From NCBI RefSeq assembly GCF_004210375.1, contig NC_134833.1, forward strand, positions 24,556,063-24,620,062: a stretch of 64,000 nucleotides of DNA. Reading direction: 5' to 3'. The notes under the pieces were generated by a model. It saw only the letters and a list, made by a program, of their open reading frames with translations. It was not told the origin of the DNA and ran no database searches. Made by a program: the position numbers and the translations under genes. This document shows positions 1 to 10,700 of this stretch, piece after piece; position 1 is the stretch's first letter; each line of letters opens with the position of its first letter. The stretch is from Tachypleus tridentatus (taxonomy: Eukaryota; Arthropoda; Merostomata; Xiphosura; Limulidae).

Positions 1-53
1 ACAGTTATAGCTTCCGAGGTCTATAGTATACAAACTGTAGCAAACCAACAATA

Positions 54-1616
54 CACTACTGGCCAAAATCTTAAGGCCAATGAACATAAAGAAAAAATAT
101 GCATTTTGCGTTGTTAGACTTAACGACTTATTTGAGTGGAGCTTCGAAAGATGAAAATAAGAATAAGGGAAAGTAAAAAAAAACAAACCATTTTTAGCAT
201 TTACTAGCAAAAATGTGAACACTATGAAATTAACCTAAATACTAACTTGTCGAAAGTTCAAGACCATACAAAAAAGAAGTCCTAAACAGGGTAGAAAATG
301 CCCAACAAGAGGTCTCAGTAGTGAGTTGCACGGCCGTCATTCAAACATTTGCTTTGGCATGGTCAATATAAGTGTTTGCAGAAGGCTGGCTGAAATGTTA
401 TTCCAAGTGGTGAAGATGACTGCACGAAGATCATGCAGTGTTTGGAATTGACGTCCATTTCTATAGACTTCCCTTGCCATCCACCCCAAACATTTTCAAT
501 GAGGTTCAGTCCGGGCGAACACGCTGGATAGTCCAGGTTATTCGCCATGAAAAAGTCCTTTCTCCTGCGGGCATTGTAGATTGCAGCGTTGTCCTGCTGA
601 AAGATCCAGTCATTTCCACACAAGCGAGAGCCTTCACTTGAAAAGGATGCTTTTTCCAACATGCCAATGTAGACAGCTGCTGTTAGATGCCCCTGTATAA
701 CCTGAAGCTCCATTGTTCCATGGAAGGAGAAAGCATCCCAGATCATAATGGAACCTCCTCCACTGTGTCGTGTAGAAAATGTCTCCGGTGGGATATCCTT
801 ATCCTGCCAATAACGTTGGAAGCCATCTGGACCATCCAGGTTAATTCTATTCTCATCAGAGAAGAAAACCTTCTCTCACTTTTCTTTGTCCCATGTTTGG
901 TGCTTTTCAGAAACTTTTAATCTAGCTGTTTCGTGATGTGGAAGGATGCGTGGCCTTTGAAGACGTTTACGGTTTTTAAAGCCTTTCTCTCGTAGATGCT
1001 GTCTTATTGTTCTTAAGCTGCATTCTGCGTCTGTAATGGCCTTAATCTGATTCGACGATCGGCTGGTGTCTTGCCGGACAACCCGTCGAATCCTCCTGCT
1101 CAACGCCGGCGAAATTTTCTTGGGCCAATCACTTGAAATTTTTGTTCCGTATCCATCAGAGTTTTTTAAGAAATTTGCAACAGCAGTTTTACTACGCCCA
1201 ATCTCACCAGCAATGACACGTTGAGAGAGACCTTGCTTTTGCAGCTCAACAGTTCTGCCACGTTCAAACTCTGCAACTTTTAGTTTTGCCATGTTTTACC
1301 CAACATAACACAGTAGATGTCAGTAGGAGATGTTGACAACGCTAATGCTTTCACACAAATGAGTAAATTTCGTTTCGTGTTTACCGATTAACTCTTTGTT
1401 TCAATATGGTCTCAAACTTTTGACCAGCTGGCATTTAGGCTAATTTCATAGTGTTCACATTTTCCCTATTAAATGCTAAAAATGTTTTTATTTTTATTTT
1501 CTCTTTTCTTATTTTCATCTTTCGAAGCTTTAATCAAATCAGTGGTTGAGTCTAGCAACGCAAAATGCATATTTTTTCTTTATGTTCATTGGTCTTAAGA
1601 TTTTGGCCAATCAGTG
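54..1616 (-). mobile_element. Tc1-like DNA transposon with long terminal inverted repeats
   Basis: A 1.56 kb element whose ends are inverted copies of each other. The left end (CACTACTGGCCAAAATC, from 54) matches the complement of the right end (GATTTTGGCCAATCAGTG, to 1616), and similarity continues inward for roughly 200 bp, for example the stretch around 190-235 against 1441-1500. A TA precedes the left end; the right flank reads CA, so one target TA has probably mutated. The transposase reads on the minus strand. It lies in the cyclase intron or upstream flank. Long-TIR Tc1 elements (S/Minos/Paris-like) have this plan. Confidence 0.88.
363..1292 (-). pseudogene. Tc1-like transposase, one internal stop
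   Basis: DDE transposase that would cut and paste the surrounding Tc1 element. Starting at ATG 1290-1292 the reading stays in one frame for about 309 codons and is broken once, by TGA at 876-878 (codon 139), where the family usually has a Trp before the KVFFSDE motif. The N-terminus has a helix-turn-helix (around residues 18-42, QRVIAGEIGRSKTAVANFL). Catalytic residues are visible: Asp in FFSDEN (about 146), Asp in FQQDNA (about 234) and Glu in LNLIENVWG (about 266). Spacing between the second Asp and the Glu is 31 residues rather than the usual 34, so about three codons are missing there, and SPDLN reads SPGLN. The copy is therefore probably inactive but only lightly decayed. Confidence 0.88.
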
Positions 1617-2138
1617 CACATACTGTTTCTTGGCGCGTTACGTTAGTTATCTTCTATAAGCGTGAGGCGATGCTCTAGAAATTATATGATTGCACAACAA
1701 TACTGGCAATCAGTAGTATTTATATACACACGTAGTTCTTTGTTGATTCTTAGACTCGAGAAACTTCTACAACTTTAGTTAATTGGCGGGAAATTCGAAA
1801 TATATATTTAAAAGTAAAACAGCTATATGCATTTTAGATATATGTTTAACTAAAACAAACCTCAATATTAAAATGAATATATAATAGTGAAGCCGTCACA
1901 AAAGTAACTTAGAATTTAAATTTTATTTTCTTCATACTTACCAAATAACTGATATAATGAAACGAACTTTTCTCAATATTTAATATATTTCCATATCTCA
2001 CCCGTAGAGGGCTTATGTATATTCAGTGGTGTAACAAGCGTAGTTATTTGTCTTAGCAATAAGGTAACAAACTTTAAAATTTATAAGTAAATGTGTACTT
2101 TAAACTATCTCATCAAACAATTCCTAATACTTACACAG
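1617..2138. other. AT-rich non-coding stretch
   Basis: Between the Tc1 element and the first cyclase exon. I see no gene or repeat here, only intron-like AT-rich sequence ending in an acceptor (TTACACAG at 2131-2138). Confidence 0.6.
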
Positions 2139-2243
2139 ATGAAAGATTTACAAAACGATCACATTGTTCGATTCATCGGAGCATGCGTAGAGCCTCCATA
2201 TTGCTGTCTTGTCACCGAATATTGCCCCAAAGGAAGTCTACAG
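2139..2243 (+). CDS. guanylate cyclase receptor, kinase-homology exon 1 (of those seen)
   Basis: 35 codons, entered and left in phase 0. The acceptor is TTACACAG and the donor CAG|GTTAGT. The peptide begins [16 protein letters not shown] and continues through [18 protein letters not shown]. It corresponds to the beta4-beta5 and hinge region of the kinase-homology domain (family consensus H.N..RF.GAC...P....L.TEYC.RGSLQ). The ATG at the exon start is internal to the protein and is not an initiator. Confidence 0.92.
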
Positions 2244-3092
2244 GTTAGTGTTATCTTAAATACTGATCTTACGTCACCATCTCGATATATAATATTCACA
2301 TACCAGCCCTATACAGTTGTAATGTTCAGTTCAGTACCGATGAGTAATTTAAACCATACGTTTCTAAATTGTTAATAAAACATGCAGTAAAGTTTGACAC
2401 ATTTTGACTATTTTTTTTTTGTAATGGCGCTACGAAAACTGAACGAGGCTTCAAAATGTTGGTTTCACCGATTTAAAAGGTGTAAGCAGCAAATATGAAG
2501 GTTTAAGTAAAAACGTAAAATATGTTTTTATGTCAGTAATTGTAATTATGCCGTGAACAATGTGTTATGACTGAAATCAGTATGTGGATTTTTAGGTTAT
2601 GATATATTTTTCACGATATCTCTTACACAAGAATCTTAATAATTGTACTACTGTACTAAAACTGATTTAGATTACTTTCATTTTATACTGCAAAAATGAT
2701 ATAATTGACTTTATGGCATAACAGGTTTTTTTATTTACATATTTAGCAATGGCGAATTTCTTAAGTGTCATAATATATAAGGTTAAACAACAACGTTTTT
2801 AAACTGTGTTTATTTGTGATTTGACACATGTGTTAAGTAAGAATTCCATCTTAATTGCTATGTTTATTATTGGTTTTGCCAAATTTGAATTTTTGAGTTA
2901 GGGCTGGATGCAATTTATGTTTAGGGTTTAGGAGAAGTTAACAAGAGCTGGTTATACAGACTTAACACTATGCAGTTAAGCCTATTCATGATTCGGGTTA
3001 TTTTACGAACCTGTGTTTAAGTACAAGTTGAAAATATGTTTACGTAGTTTGTTCTGAAAGAACTCAACCAAATAATATGTTCAGAGCAATTC

Positions 3093-3199
3093 ATTAACAG
3101 ATTTCTCTCTCTCATTAGTTGTGTGAAACAAAGTTAACAGGTTTCTCTCTCTCATTAGTCGTGTGAAAAAAAGTTAACAGATTTCTCTCTTTCATTAGT
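3093..3199. repeat. 40-bp tandem repeat, about 2.7 copies
   Basis: Copies start at 3093, 3133 and 3173. Each has TTAACAG, a TTTCTCTCTCTCATTAG stretch, then TTGTGTGAAA. It lies in the intron just before exon 2 of the cyclase and adds pyrimidine-rich sequence ahead of its acceptor. Confidence 0.85.
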
Positions 3200-3261
3200 T
3201 GTTCTTTTGACTACCATTTGTTCACTATTACTTGTGTCTATATAAGGACTGGTATTCATAG

Positions 3262-3333
3262 GACATTTTAGAAAATGAAGAGATAAAGCTTGACTGGATG
3301 TTCCGCTGTTCCTTACTTCAAGACACTGTAAAG
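3262..3333 (+). CDS. guanylate cyclase receptor, kinase-homology exon 2
   Basis: A short 24-codon exon, phase 0 at both ends. The acceptor is ATTCATAG and the donor AAG|GTAGGC. It encodes DILENEEIKLDWMFR then CSLLQDTVK, matching the family's DILENESI.LDWMFRYSL..DIV at exactly the place where exons 1 and 3 leave a hole. Its last 19 bases and donor are the founding copy of the tandem array that follows (3315-3655). Confidence 0.92.
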
Positions 3334-3660
3334 GTAGGCTTACCAACTAATGAATACTCCAAACATCAGAATACTTCAAGACACTGAATAAGTAGGATTA
3401 CCAACTGGTGAATACTCCAAACACCAGAATACTTCAAGACACTGTAAAGGTAGGCTTACCAACTGGTGAATACTCCAAACACCTGAATACTTCAAGATAC
3501 TGTAAAAGGTAGGCTTAACAACTGGTGAATACTCCAAACACCAGAATACTTCAAGATACTGTAAAGGTAGGCTTACCAACTAGTGAATACTCGAAATACG
3601 AGAATACTTCAAGACACTGTAAAAGTAGGCTTACCAACTAGTGAATACTTAAAATACCAA
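3315..3660 (+). repeat. 58-bp tandem array made from an exon 3' end plus its splice donor
   Basis: Six copies starting at 3315, 3373, 3431, 3489, 3548 and 3606 (period 58, once 59). The first copy begins inside exon 2: ACTTCAAGACACTGTAAAG is coding and the GTAGGCTTACC that follows is its donor and intron start. Every later copy repeats both parts, so donor-like GTAGG occurs at 3334, 3392, 3450, 3509, 3567 and 3625. Copies 3 and 5 keep the AAAG|GTAGGC context exactly. Confidence 0.92.
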
Positions 3661-4063
3661 AAGATTCCTTCTGTGCTAGTTGGCTGTACTTGGTTTCAGC
3701 TTCTTTTAAATATTTTAAAAATATTTTGACAAGTATTCTTATGCAATATTCACTGACTTCAAAATAATCATTTAATTTTTTGCAACTCATATTGTAGCAT
3801 AAAAACATCAAAATCATTTATTTATTTATTTAAGAAGACACTAAATGTTTCGTTTTATAACTATCCAGTAACCGACAGTACAAAGCATTCGATTCTTGTG
3901 TTCTAGTGGAACACTAATAAAAGAAACTATAAAGTGAAACGTTGCATGTCCTACTGAATAAAATAACGTAGTTTCGTGTTATTGTGTTACTTATTTCCAA
4001 ATTGTCAAACGTTATTATAAACTGAACAAAACCCCGTGATAAAAATAACACGAGAGTGAGCTA

Positions 4064-4942
4064 TTAGGTTGTTCAGAAATAAGTGTCGGAATCCTCACGA
4101 TGACATTTAGAATATTGTGTAACTTATTGTTGTTTGGTTTAATCCAATGTTTGTCGCTTACAAGGTGTCTTAATTGTCTGCTCTTTTAACTCTACTGAGA
4201 GTAAGTTTCGCAACCCCCAAAGCAGCATGGATAAGAAGGCATTCCGTCTTATTTTCATCTACGACTTAAAACTTGGACGAAAAGCCACGGAACATCAACC
4301 AGGCATTCGGCCATGGTTCTGCCACTGAACATATAGTTCGGTGTTGGTTCCAAAGGTTTCGACACGAAGCTGAAAGTCTTGAAGACTTTCATGGAAGGAA
4401 GCCATCCTTAGATAAAAAGACATTAAAGGAAGCAGTTGAGACAGATCCTCACACAACAGGACGTGAGCTTCCAGAAATGCTAGGTACAAGCAAATCAAAC
4501 ATTGCCGATCACCTGATTGCGATTGGAAAGACAATAAAGTTGGATAAGTGGGTTCCGCATGAGTTGACTGAAGATCAACAAAATCGGCCGTCATGAGACC
4601 TGTCAAGAGTGACGCTCCAAAAATTGAACGAATTGAATTCTGCCCTATTCACTTTATTCTTCAGACTTTTCTCCTACATATTTTCATTTTTTCAAGCACT
4701 TTGACAACTTTTTGAACAATAAACGCTTTCAAAACCAGGCAGCTGCAGAAGAAGCTTTCAGGGAGTTCATTGACCGTAGAAACTCTGATTTCTACAGTAG
4801 GGACATAAACAGCATCGTTACACGTTGGAAAAAGTGTGTTGAAGCAAATAGTACTTACTTTGATTTTAGCACGTTTCACAACACTGGTTTATACTCTTCC
4901 AAATTTCGCAGTTCAAAACGACATTTATTTCTGGACAACCTA
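4064..4942 (+). mobile_element. mariner element, internally deleted
   Basis: The terminal inverted repeats are TTAGGTTGTTCAGAAATAAG at 4064 and the complement of TTATTTCTGGACAACCTAA ending at 4942, with TA on both sides. Length is about 880 bp against about 1.3 kb for a complete mariner. Only N- and C-terminal transposase segments remain. Confidence 0.9.
4227..4890 (+). pseudogene. mariner transposase remnant
   Basis: Starts near ATG 4227 (MDKKAFRLIFIYDLKLGRKA), then shifts frame into the segment encoding RNINQAFGHGSATEH, VRCWFQRFRH and LDKWVPHELTEDQQ (4273-4596), the classic mariner N-terminal HTH region. Sequence for the catalytic centre is missing. From about 4712 the C-terminal segment resumes (AAAEEAFREFIDRRNSDFY, then RWKKCVEANSTYFD and a stop). 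It cannot make an active transposase but could still be mobilised through its termini. Confidence 0.88.
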
Positions 4943-4943
4943 A

Positions 4944-5670
4944 TATTTTTTGTGGTTAACTTCAGGATGTTTCAAAATAATTTATTTCGTATACATAATC
5001 GTAGTTGTGACGTACAGTTACTACTGTGTTTGAAATATGGAACGCTAGAAGAGTAGTTATGTATTAAGCATCATTTTCTACAAAAAACGTGTTCAATTAT
5101 ACGTTGCATTTCTTATCAAATAAACACAAAACACAGTTCCTGCACCAACTTTAAATAATGTTCTGACTGGATAGCAGATTATGAAAAGGATGTTTGTGTA
5201 TTGAAATACGTTTGTCTAGCAAGTAATTGTTTTGTCTTCATAATATTTTATTTCTTATTCTCTCTCTCTATATATATATATTTATACTTATAAACATTGT
5301 AAGATAAGTACGTAACCGAACTAGGCTTACTGTACATATATCTAGGTCATAATATAATGACAGTTTTTGTGTTTCTGTGCGTGTATGTGTCCGCTTATGG
5401 CTAGCGAACAGGTGAAACTATTGTCAGTAAACCTAACATGTATCATAAAAGGATTCCCATGGGATTGATATAATGGGTCTTCTTTCGAGTTTGACCTCTT
5501 ATATCTCTCTCTGGGGGGCACATATCTCCCCACGCGTTGAAAATGTGTTTCAACTAGTATATATATATACTTTCATAAAGAATAGAACAGAAAGTCTCTA
5601 CATTTCTCGCCTGAGTAAACACTTGTTTTACCTTTAAAGAACTGATTTTATTCACTTAAGTTTAGGCTGT
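4944..5670. other. AT-rich intron sequence with a short TC/TA microsatellite
   Basis: No gene seen. A (TC)n(TA)n tract lies near 5258-5285. The rest is AT-rich intron 2 of the cyclase gene. Confidence 0.5.
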
Positions 5671-5674
5671 TTTA

Positions 5675-5869
5675 GTGAATTGTACTGGCTTAACAGATGT
5701 TGAACAGTGCATAAACGAGTTGTGCTTGAGAAGATATGATCGATTTACTTCGAAAACAAAACAGACTATTCAGCGGCGTTTCAATCTTTTGCTTTCACTT
5801 TATTCCAGTTTGTCCTCTGTGTCTATCTACCATAACGCATACGTGAGAGATATCGTACCAATGGTTTAA
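5675..5869 (+). CDS. unrecognised ORF, possible orphan exon
   Basis: A 64-residue reading frame preceded by a good acceptor-like tract (AGGCTGTTTTAG|TG). It contains NCTGLTDVEQCINELCLRR and ends at a TAA. I do not recognise it. Residue composition looks protein-like, with several Cys and charged residues, but there is no partner exon, and it lies inside a cyclase intron whose flanking exons already join perfectly. It could be a relic of a mobile element. Confidence 0.2.
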   Translation: MNCTGLTDVEQCINELCLRRYDRFTSKTKQTIQRRFNLLLSLYSSLSSVSIYHNAYVRDIVPMV

Positions 5870-6715
5870 TAAATAAGTTTCAAAACTCAAGTTTTGAAAA
5901 CTTTATTATTCCTTGGCGTTTGTATTTTCCGTAAGTGACGTATATGAAATATACTCTATCGTATTTTTTAACTGTTACTTTTATTAGGAGTTTTGGTTAG
6001 AATATTCAAAAAATTCAATTTATTAGTTTTTTATATTTTATTCTAATACCTTTACGATAGAGATTCTTTTGCATTGTTGTTTTTTAGTATATAAATATAT
6101 GGATTTACGAATGGTTTAATTATCCTAATATGGCCGCATATTATGAGTTATTATTAGGTTTATGGCCGAAAATATCGTTAGCAACGAGAGTGATAGCCCA
6201 GTGATGAAACAATGGATTACAATATTTGTAAGTCAGTATGTAATAACAAATCAGTTATCGCGTTGATTTTTAGTTTTAATGTGAGAAGACAGCTTGTTTT
6301 GATCTGTAGTTAAGTTTAATTGTAATGCATTTTTATAAAAAAAAAAACGTTTGTTTGCCGATAATAGACAAGAAGTTAATAGCTACTCAAACACCTGGTT
6401 TTATAAATTGTTTTCTAACATAATAAAAATTAGACCGGGAACCAGTGAAGCCTCTTCATTTCTGTTTTTAACAGAAGATTATTTTAAAATTTTAAAACAT
6501 TTCAAACGATATGAAGATGAATTAGTTTGAAGTTGATATAACATTCACATACTTTGTTCATGTACGAATTACATTCGAAAATAATTCTTTATAATAACAC
6601 GTTTATTTTATTGCTTAAGATTTGACGTAGGACATTTATGTTAGGCTTACTTATAGATACCGAAGTAATAAGGCATAAGAATGTAACCACGTAACAACAG
6701 TCTTGACCTGTACAG
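5870..6715. other. AT-rich intron sequence
   Basis: No ORF or repeat recognised. It ends in the acceptor of cyclase exon 3 (CTGTACAG, to 6715). Confidence 0.5.
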
Positions 6716-6881
6716 GGAATGGCATATCTTCACAACAGTGATGTTCGTTCCCATGGCAACCTGAAGTCGTCCAATTGCGTGGTAGACAGTAGATTTGTCT
6801 TAAAGATCACAGATATTGGCCTTCACGCTCTTAGAACATCAGAGGAAAATGAAAACAAAGTGTCATACGCCTACTGGAGAA
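6716..6881 (+). CDS. guanylate cyclase receptor, kinase-homology exon 3
   Basis: Enters in phase 0 (GGA ATG) and leaves with one base (A) of a codon before GTAAGA. It encodes [20 protein letters not shown], then [16 protein letters not shown] and a variable, acidic activation-segment equivalent. This is the pseudocatalytic loop: HGNLKSSNC replaces HRDLK..N and DIG replaces DFG, as in NPR-type receptors, so the domain is expected to bind ATP or act as an allosteric switch rather than phosphorylate. Confidence 0.94.
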
Positions 6882-7006
6882 GTAAGACGAGTTTGTTATT
6901 TAAGTTTAATTTTCTAGACAGAATGCGCTGAAAAAAAGTTTTAAAACTCATATTATTAAATTCAGTTCACATTTCGCTCCGTCGAATAGTTTTGAAAGCA
7001 AATTAG

Positions 7007-7230
7007 TGGCCCGGCATGGCCAAGTGGGTTAAGGTGTTCGACTCGTAATCCGAGGGTCCCACGGGCGTTATAATGTATCCGTCTGTCCCACTATTCGTTG
7101 GTAAAAGAGTAGCGCAAGAGTTAGCGGTGGGTGGTGATGATTAGCTGTCTTCCCTCTAGTCTTACGCTGTTACATTAGGGACGGCTAACGCAGATAGCCT
7201 TCATGTAGCTTTGCGCGAAATTCAAAAACA
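7007..7230 (+). mobile_element. tRNA-headed SINE, family A, copy 1
   Basis: Begins TGGCCCGGCATGGCCAAGTG (tRNA A-box region), has the family body with TGGCGGTGGGTGGTGATGA-like sequence, and ends GCGAAATTCAAAAAC. It is flanked by a perfect 10-bp target duplication AGCAAATTAG (6997-7006 and 7231-7240). The B-box part is deleted. Confidence 0.93.
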
Positions 7231-7564
7231 AGCAAATTAGAAAAATATTTTGTTCGTGCAAATTTATTGTTGTTTCCCTTTCAATTTCGTAAACTATTTT
7301 CTTTATCATTCAGTTTATAATGATTTAGTTTCGTACTTCATAATGATTTAGTTTCGTACTTCAACAGAGAGATAAATATTTTAAATTTGAAGATTATTTG
7401 CTCTGTTTTTTTTATTTCTATGGGTTTTTTAGTCAAAAGAAAAAATTGACAGAACAATTTAATTTGAATATTTTGTTTTATAACACGTGAAACGTTGAGA
7501 AAAACAGTTTAAGTTTTTTTTTGTTGAGGGTATAGGGTGGGGAATAATAAAAAAGTATTTATGT

Positions 7565-7672
7565 TTGTTACTAAGCTACACAATGAGCTGTGTGTACTTT
7601 GTTCATCACGGGTATCGAAACCCGTTTACCAGGGGTGTGTGTGAGTCCGCAGACGTAACGCTGTGCGTCTGA
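7565..7672 (-). mobile_element. tRNA-derived SINE, family B
   Basis: Minus-oriented copy: a GGGTATCGAAACCCG B-box-like core, then GTCCGCAGACGTAACGCTGTG. The same family recurs throughout the window. Confidence 0.7.
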
Positions 7673-7848
7673 GACGACAAATGAGTTATGCATTTACACT
7701 ATACGCTCTCATGCTGTATCAAAACAAAATTAGAAATGTGGTTCCTTATCTGTAAATTTTATTTTTATGTTTGGAAGAGTGTATTTCACTAAAGCTAATG
7801 TAGTTTTGTGTTTATTACTGTGGTGTTTACAACTTTTCTCACTGTGTT

Positions 7849-8124
7849 CCGGCTCGGCATGGCCAAGCGTGTTAAGGCATTCGACTCCTAATGCGAGTGT
7901 CGCGGGTTCGAATCCCGGCCGCACCAAACATGCTCGCCCTTTCAGGCGTGGGGGCGTTACAATGTGACGGTCAATCCTACTATTCGCTGGTAAAAGAGTA
8001 GCCCAAGAGTTGGCGGTGGGTGGTGATGACTAGCTGCCTTCCCTCTAGTCTTACACTGCTAAATTAGGGACGGCTAGCGCAGATAGCCCTCGAGTAGCTT
8101 TGCGCGAAATTCAAAACACACAAA
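7849..8124 (+). mobile_element. tRNA-headed SINE, family A, copy 2 (near full length)
   Basis: The best complete copy. Its tRNA-like head has an A box near GGCATGGCCAAGCGTG and a B box GGTTCGAATCC, then CACCAAACATGCTCGCCC, the shared body, and a tail GCGCGAAATTCAAAAC. The target duplication is CACTGTGTT (7840-7848 and 8125-8133). It is transcribed by Pol III in principle and mobilised by a LINE in trans. Confidence 0.94.
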
Positions 8125-8427
8125 CACTGTGTTTCTTGTTTTATTTTTAAACTAATTTTCAATATAATATATTCATTTGCTATGTTTATTATCGTCTTTC
8201 TAAAATGTGAAGGTCACTACATGATTCTTTATGTAACTAAACTTCCACGTATAAGTTTCCATTACAAGCATCATATTCTAAAGTTTCACGAAAACCTAAA
8301 TATAATAATGAAACGTATGTTCCTCTGCTATTCGATATTATTTTTAGTGTATCGATAAGACTATGATTGGAAACATTTGAAAATAAGGTTTTTCATAACA
8401 CTCACTTATTTATCTTTAAATATTTAG

Positions 8428-8583
8428 AGAAGCTATGGACAGCACCAGAGTTATTGAGAATGCCTAATCCAACACCAGAGGGCACACAGAAAGGAGATGT
8501 TTATTCATTTGCTATAATCGCAAGTGAGGTAGTTGTGAGACAAGGTCCTTTCTATCTGAAGGAGGTTGACCTCAGTCCAAAAG
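8428..8583 (+). CDS. guanylate cyclase receptor, kinase-homology exon 4
   Basis: Completes the split Lys codon of exon 3 (A+AG) and gives [12 protein letters not shown], the APE-containing start of the C-lobe, then [16 protein letters not shown] and [11 protein letters not shown]. It leaves with one base (G) before GTTAAT. GDVYSF is the conserved alpha-F signature of NPR-type domains (family: GDVYSFGIILQEI). Confidence 0.94.
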
Positions 8584-9541
8584 GTTAATGGTGTTTTTTT
8601 TTTTTCACAAACCACTGACTTTAGATAACGGACGTGTAAATATTTAAGGTCGAAGAAGACCGAAATAAGTGATTTTATATGTATATGTATGTATGATTGT
8701 GCTCAAACAAAGAGCAAAATGTTCATATGTGAAAACAACGTTAAAGACGTCAGTTTATTGCAAATGTTTAATAGGATGTTTTCTCAACTTATTGGTTACG
8801 GTGAAAACAATATTTTTCTATTAGTATGGAGAATTAATTAATTATTATTTATATGTATTGTTCGGTTGAAAATGAAACAAAGAAAGGCAAGTTTAAAAAA
8901 AAACTGACGTCATTTTATACGTTATGACACAGAGTCACTGATCAATGCATATAGTTGTGTGACCTTATATGTACGCTTACTTAACTTTAGAGTTATTTAA
9001 AAATCACATAAAGCTAACAATAAATATGATATCCATGCTATCTTTTCATTCACAGCTTGTTACTTACATATACCTTACAGTTATCGAAAGGAAAACAATC
9101 CTTGGCTTCATATTGTGGGAGTGTATTTGATATGCTATCAATCGCAATGAATTTATGTTTATATACGATTCGAAAAATATTTTGCACTGAACTACCTTAG
9201 ATTTCTAGTATTCTGAAGTGTACTTAACATCAATATATCATATAATACTGCTAATTGTATTATTTTTTAAAGATAATTTTCAGTTAGTTTTTACCTATAA
9301 TGAATTTTCCTTCCATTTATCGAAACACAAATAAAAGTATTTTGTGACGTAAAATGTCATAATAGTGAGACCAGTTAGACTGGATTGCATACACCACGTG
9401 CGGAGTTTGAACTCTTTTCGTGTACAAATCAAGAAACTAAATAAATGTTTGCAAACATTTAAAATCATAAAGTTAACTCGAGAACAATATCTCATAAAAC
9501 AAATATTGTTAACAAAAAATAAATCAGTTACAAAAATATAA
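8584..9541. other. AT-rich intron sequence
   Basis: Non-coding. I see nothing beyond AT-rich sequence until the 73-bp array. Confidence 0.5.
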
Positions 9542-9815
9542 TTTTTTTACAAAACCATGTAAACGTATCAAGTAACGCCCTTCATTATGATCTTTTGTAG
9601 TTGAGAAATAGAAACCTTTTTACAGAGTTATGTAAACGTACTAAGTAACGCCCTTCATTATGATCTTTTGTAGTTGAGAAATAGAAACCTTTTTACAGAA
9701 CTATGTAAACGTATTAAGTAACGCCCTTCATTATGGTTCATTTGTAGTTCAGAAATAGAAAACTTTTTACTATATGTAAACGTACTAAGTAACGCCCTTC
9801 ATTATGGTTTATTTG
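9542..9815. repeat. 73-bp tandem repeat, about 3.6 copies
   Basis: Each unit contains ATGTAAACGTA, AAGTAACGCCCTTCATTATG and, in the complete units, GAAATAGAAA.CTTTTTAC. Copies begin at about 9555, 9633, 9702 and 9773; the last is truncated. Confidence 0.9.
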
Positions 9816-9931
9816 AGTATAAAGCTACCCAATGAGTTATCTGTGTTCTGCTCACCAGGGGTATTGAAACTCGATTTTCATTATTATAAGTCCGCAGACA
9901 TACTGCTATGCCACTGGGCGATAAAGTTACT
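9816..9931 (-). mobile_element. SINE, family B, minus copy
   Basis: Runs directly on from the minisatellite. It has AAAGCTACCCAATGAG, TGCTCACCAGGGGTATTGAA and AGTCCGCAGACATACTGC, the family B order read on the opposite strand. Confidence 0.75.
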
Positions 9932-10165
9932 GTCCTTTGACAAAGAAGAGATTCCTGACTCTATTTACTTTGGTTTTTATGAACAATTGTAATATTCTGC
10001 GTTTAGTTCCATATTTTGCAAGCTAAAATCGATAATTAAAGTGCATTTATTATGAGTGCACAATAAACGCAAGTATAATACGGGGTTAAATACAGTTAAT
10101 TTGAATAGTGGAAGATGTGTTCAAACATTCAGAATTAATTATATGTTGGGATATCGTTTTTTATC

Positions 10166-10286
10166 TCTCACTCCCAGTGGGTCAGCGGTAAGTCAACAGG
10201 CTTACTTTGATAAAAACTGGGGCTCGATACCTATAGTGGCAAAGCACAGATAGCTCATTGTGTAGCCTTTTCTGAACAAAACAAAT
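10166..10286 (+). mobile_element. SINE, family B, plus copy
   Basis: Reads CTCCCAGTGGGTCAGCGGTA, a diverged B box (GGGGCTCGATACC) and the tail AAGCACAGATAGCTCATTGTG then TGTAGCC. This is the plus orientation of the family B consensus. Confidence 0.75.
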
Positions 10287-10309
10287 ATTGGACAGAAAGG
10301 TTTAGGGAA

Positions 10310-10700
10310 GGGGATACAGCGTTGTCCGCCCATCAATAGGCAACAGTTACCGGGCCCGGCATGACTAGGTGGTTAAGGCACTCGACTCGTTATCCGGCGG
10401 TCGTGGGTTCGAATTCCTGTCACACCAAACATGTTCGCCCTTTTAGCCGTGAGGGCGTTATAATATGACGATCAATCCTACTATTTGTTGGTAAAAGAGT
10501 ACCTAAAGAGTTGGCGGTGAGTGGTGACGACTAGTGACGAAATCAAAACAAACCAAACAGCTACCGTGGGGCCTGTAGGCAACAATTACCTGGTGGAGGA
10601 TACAGCGGTGACGTTGTGGGAGGGTTCAGCGGTGACGTTGTCTGTCCGCCTGTAGGCAACAATTACCTGGTGGAGGATACAGCGGTGACGTTGTTCCTCA
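10310..10700. repeat. imperfect tandem duplication split by a SINE
   Basis: The stretch GGATACAGCG...GTCCGCC...AGGCAACA.TTACC occurs at about 10313-10351, 10561-10605 and 10640-10700. A SINE sits inside the first unit (10352-10555). Units share GGATACAGCGGTGACGTTG. Confidence 0.75.
10352..10555 (+). mobile_element. tRNA-headed SINE, family A, copy 3
   Basis: The head is GGGCCCGGCATGACTAGGTG with a B box GGTTCGAATTC. The 3' part of the body is deleted. Target duplication is AACAGTTACC / AACAGCTACC (10342-10351, 10556-10565). Confidence 0.92.

Noticed and set aside
2091-2375. A 94-residue ORF as a complete gene
   Set aside because: Only 2139-2243 is coding. The rest reads into intron on both sides of clear AG and GT sites.
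7849-7930. A tRNA gene
   Set aside because: A- and B-box-like sequences are present, but the segment continues into a SINE body and tail flanked by a target duplication.
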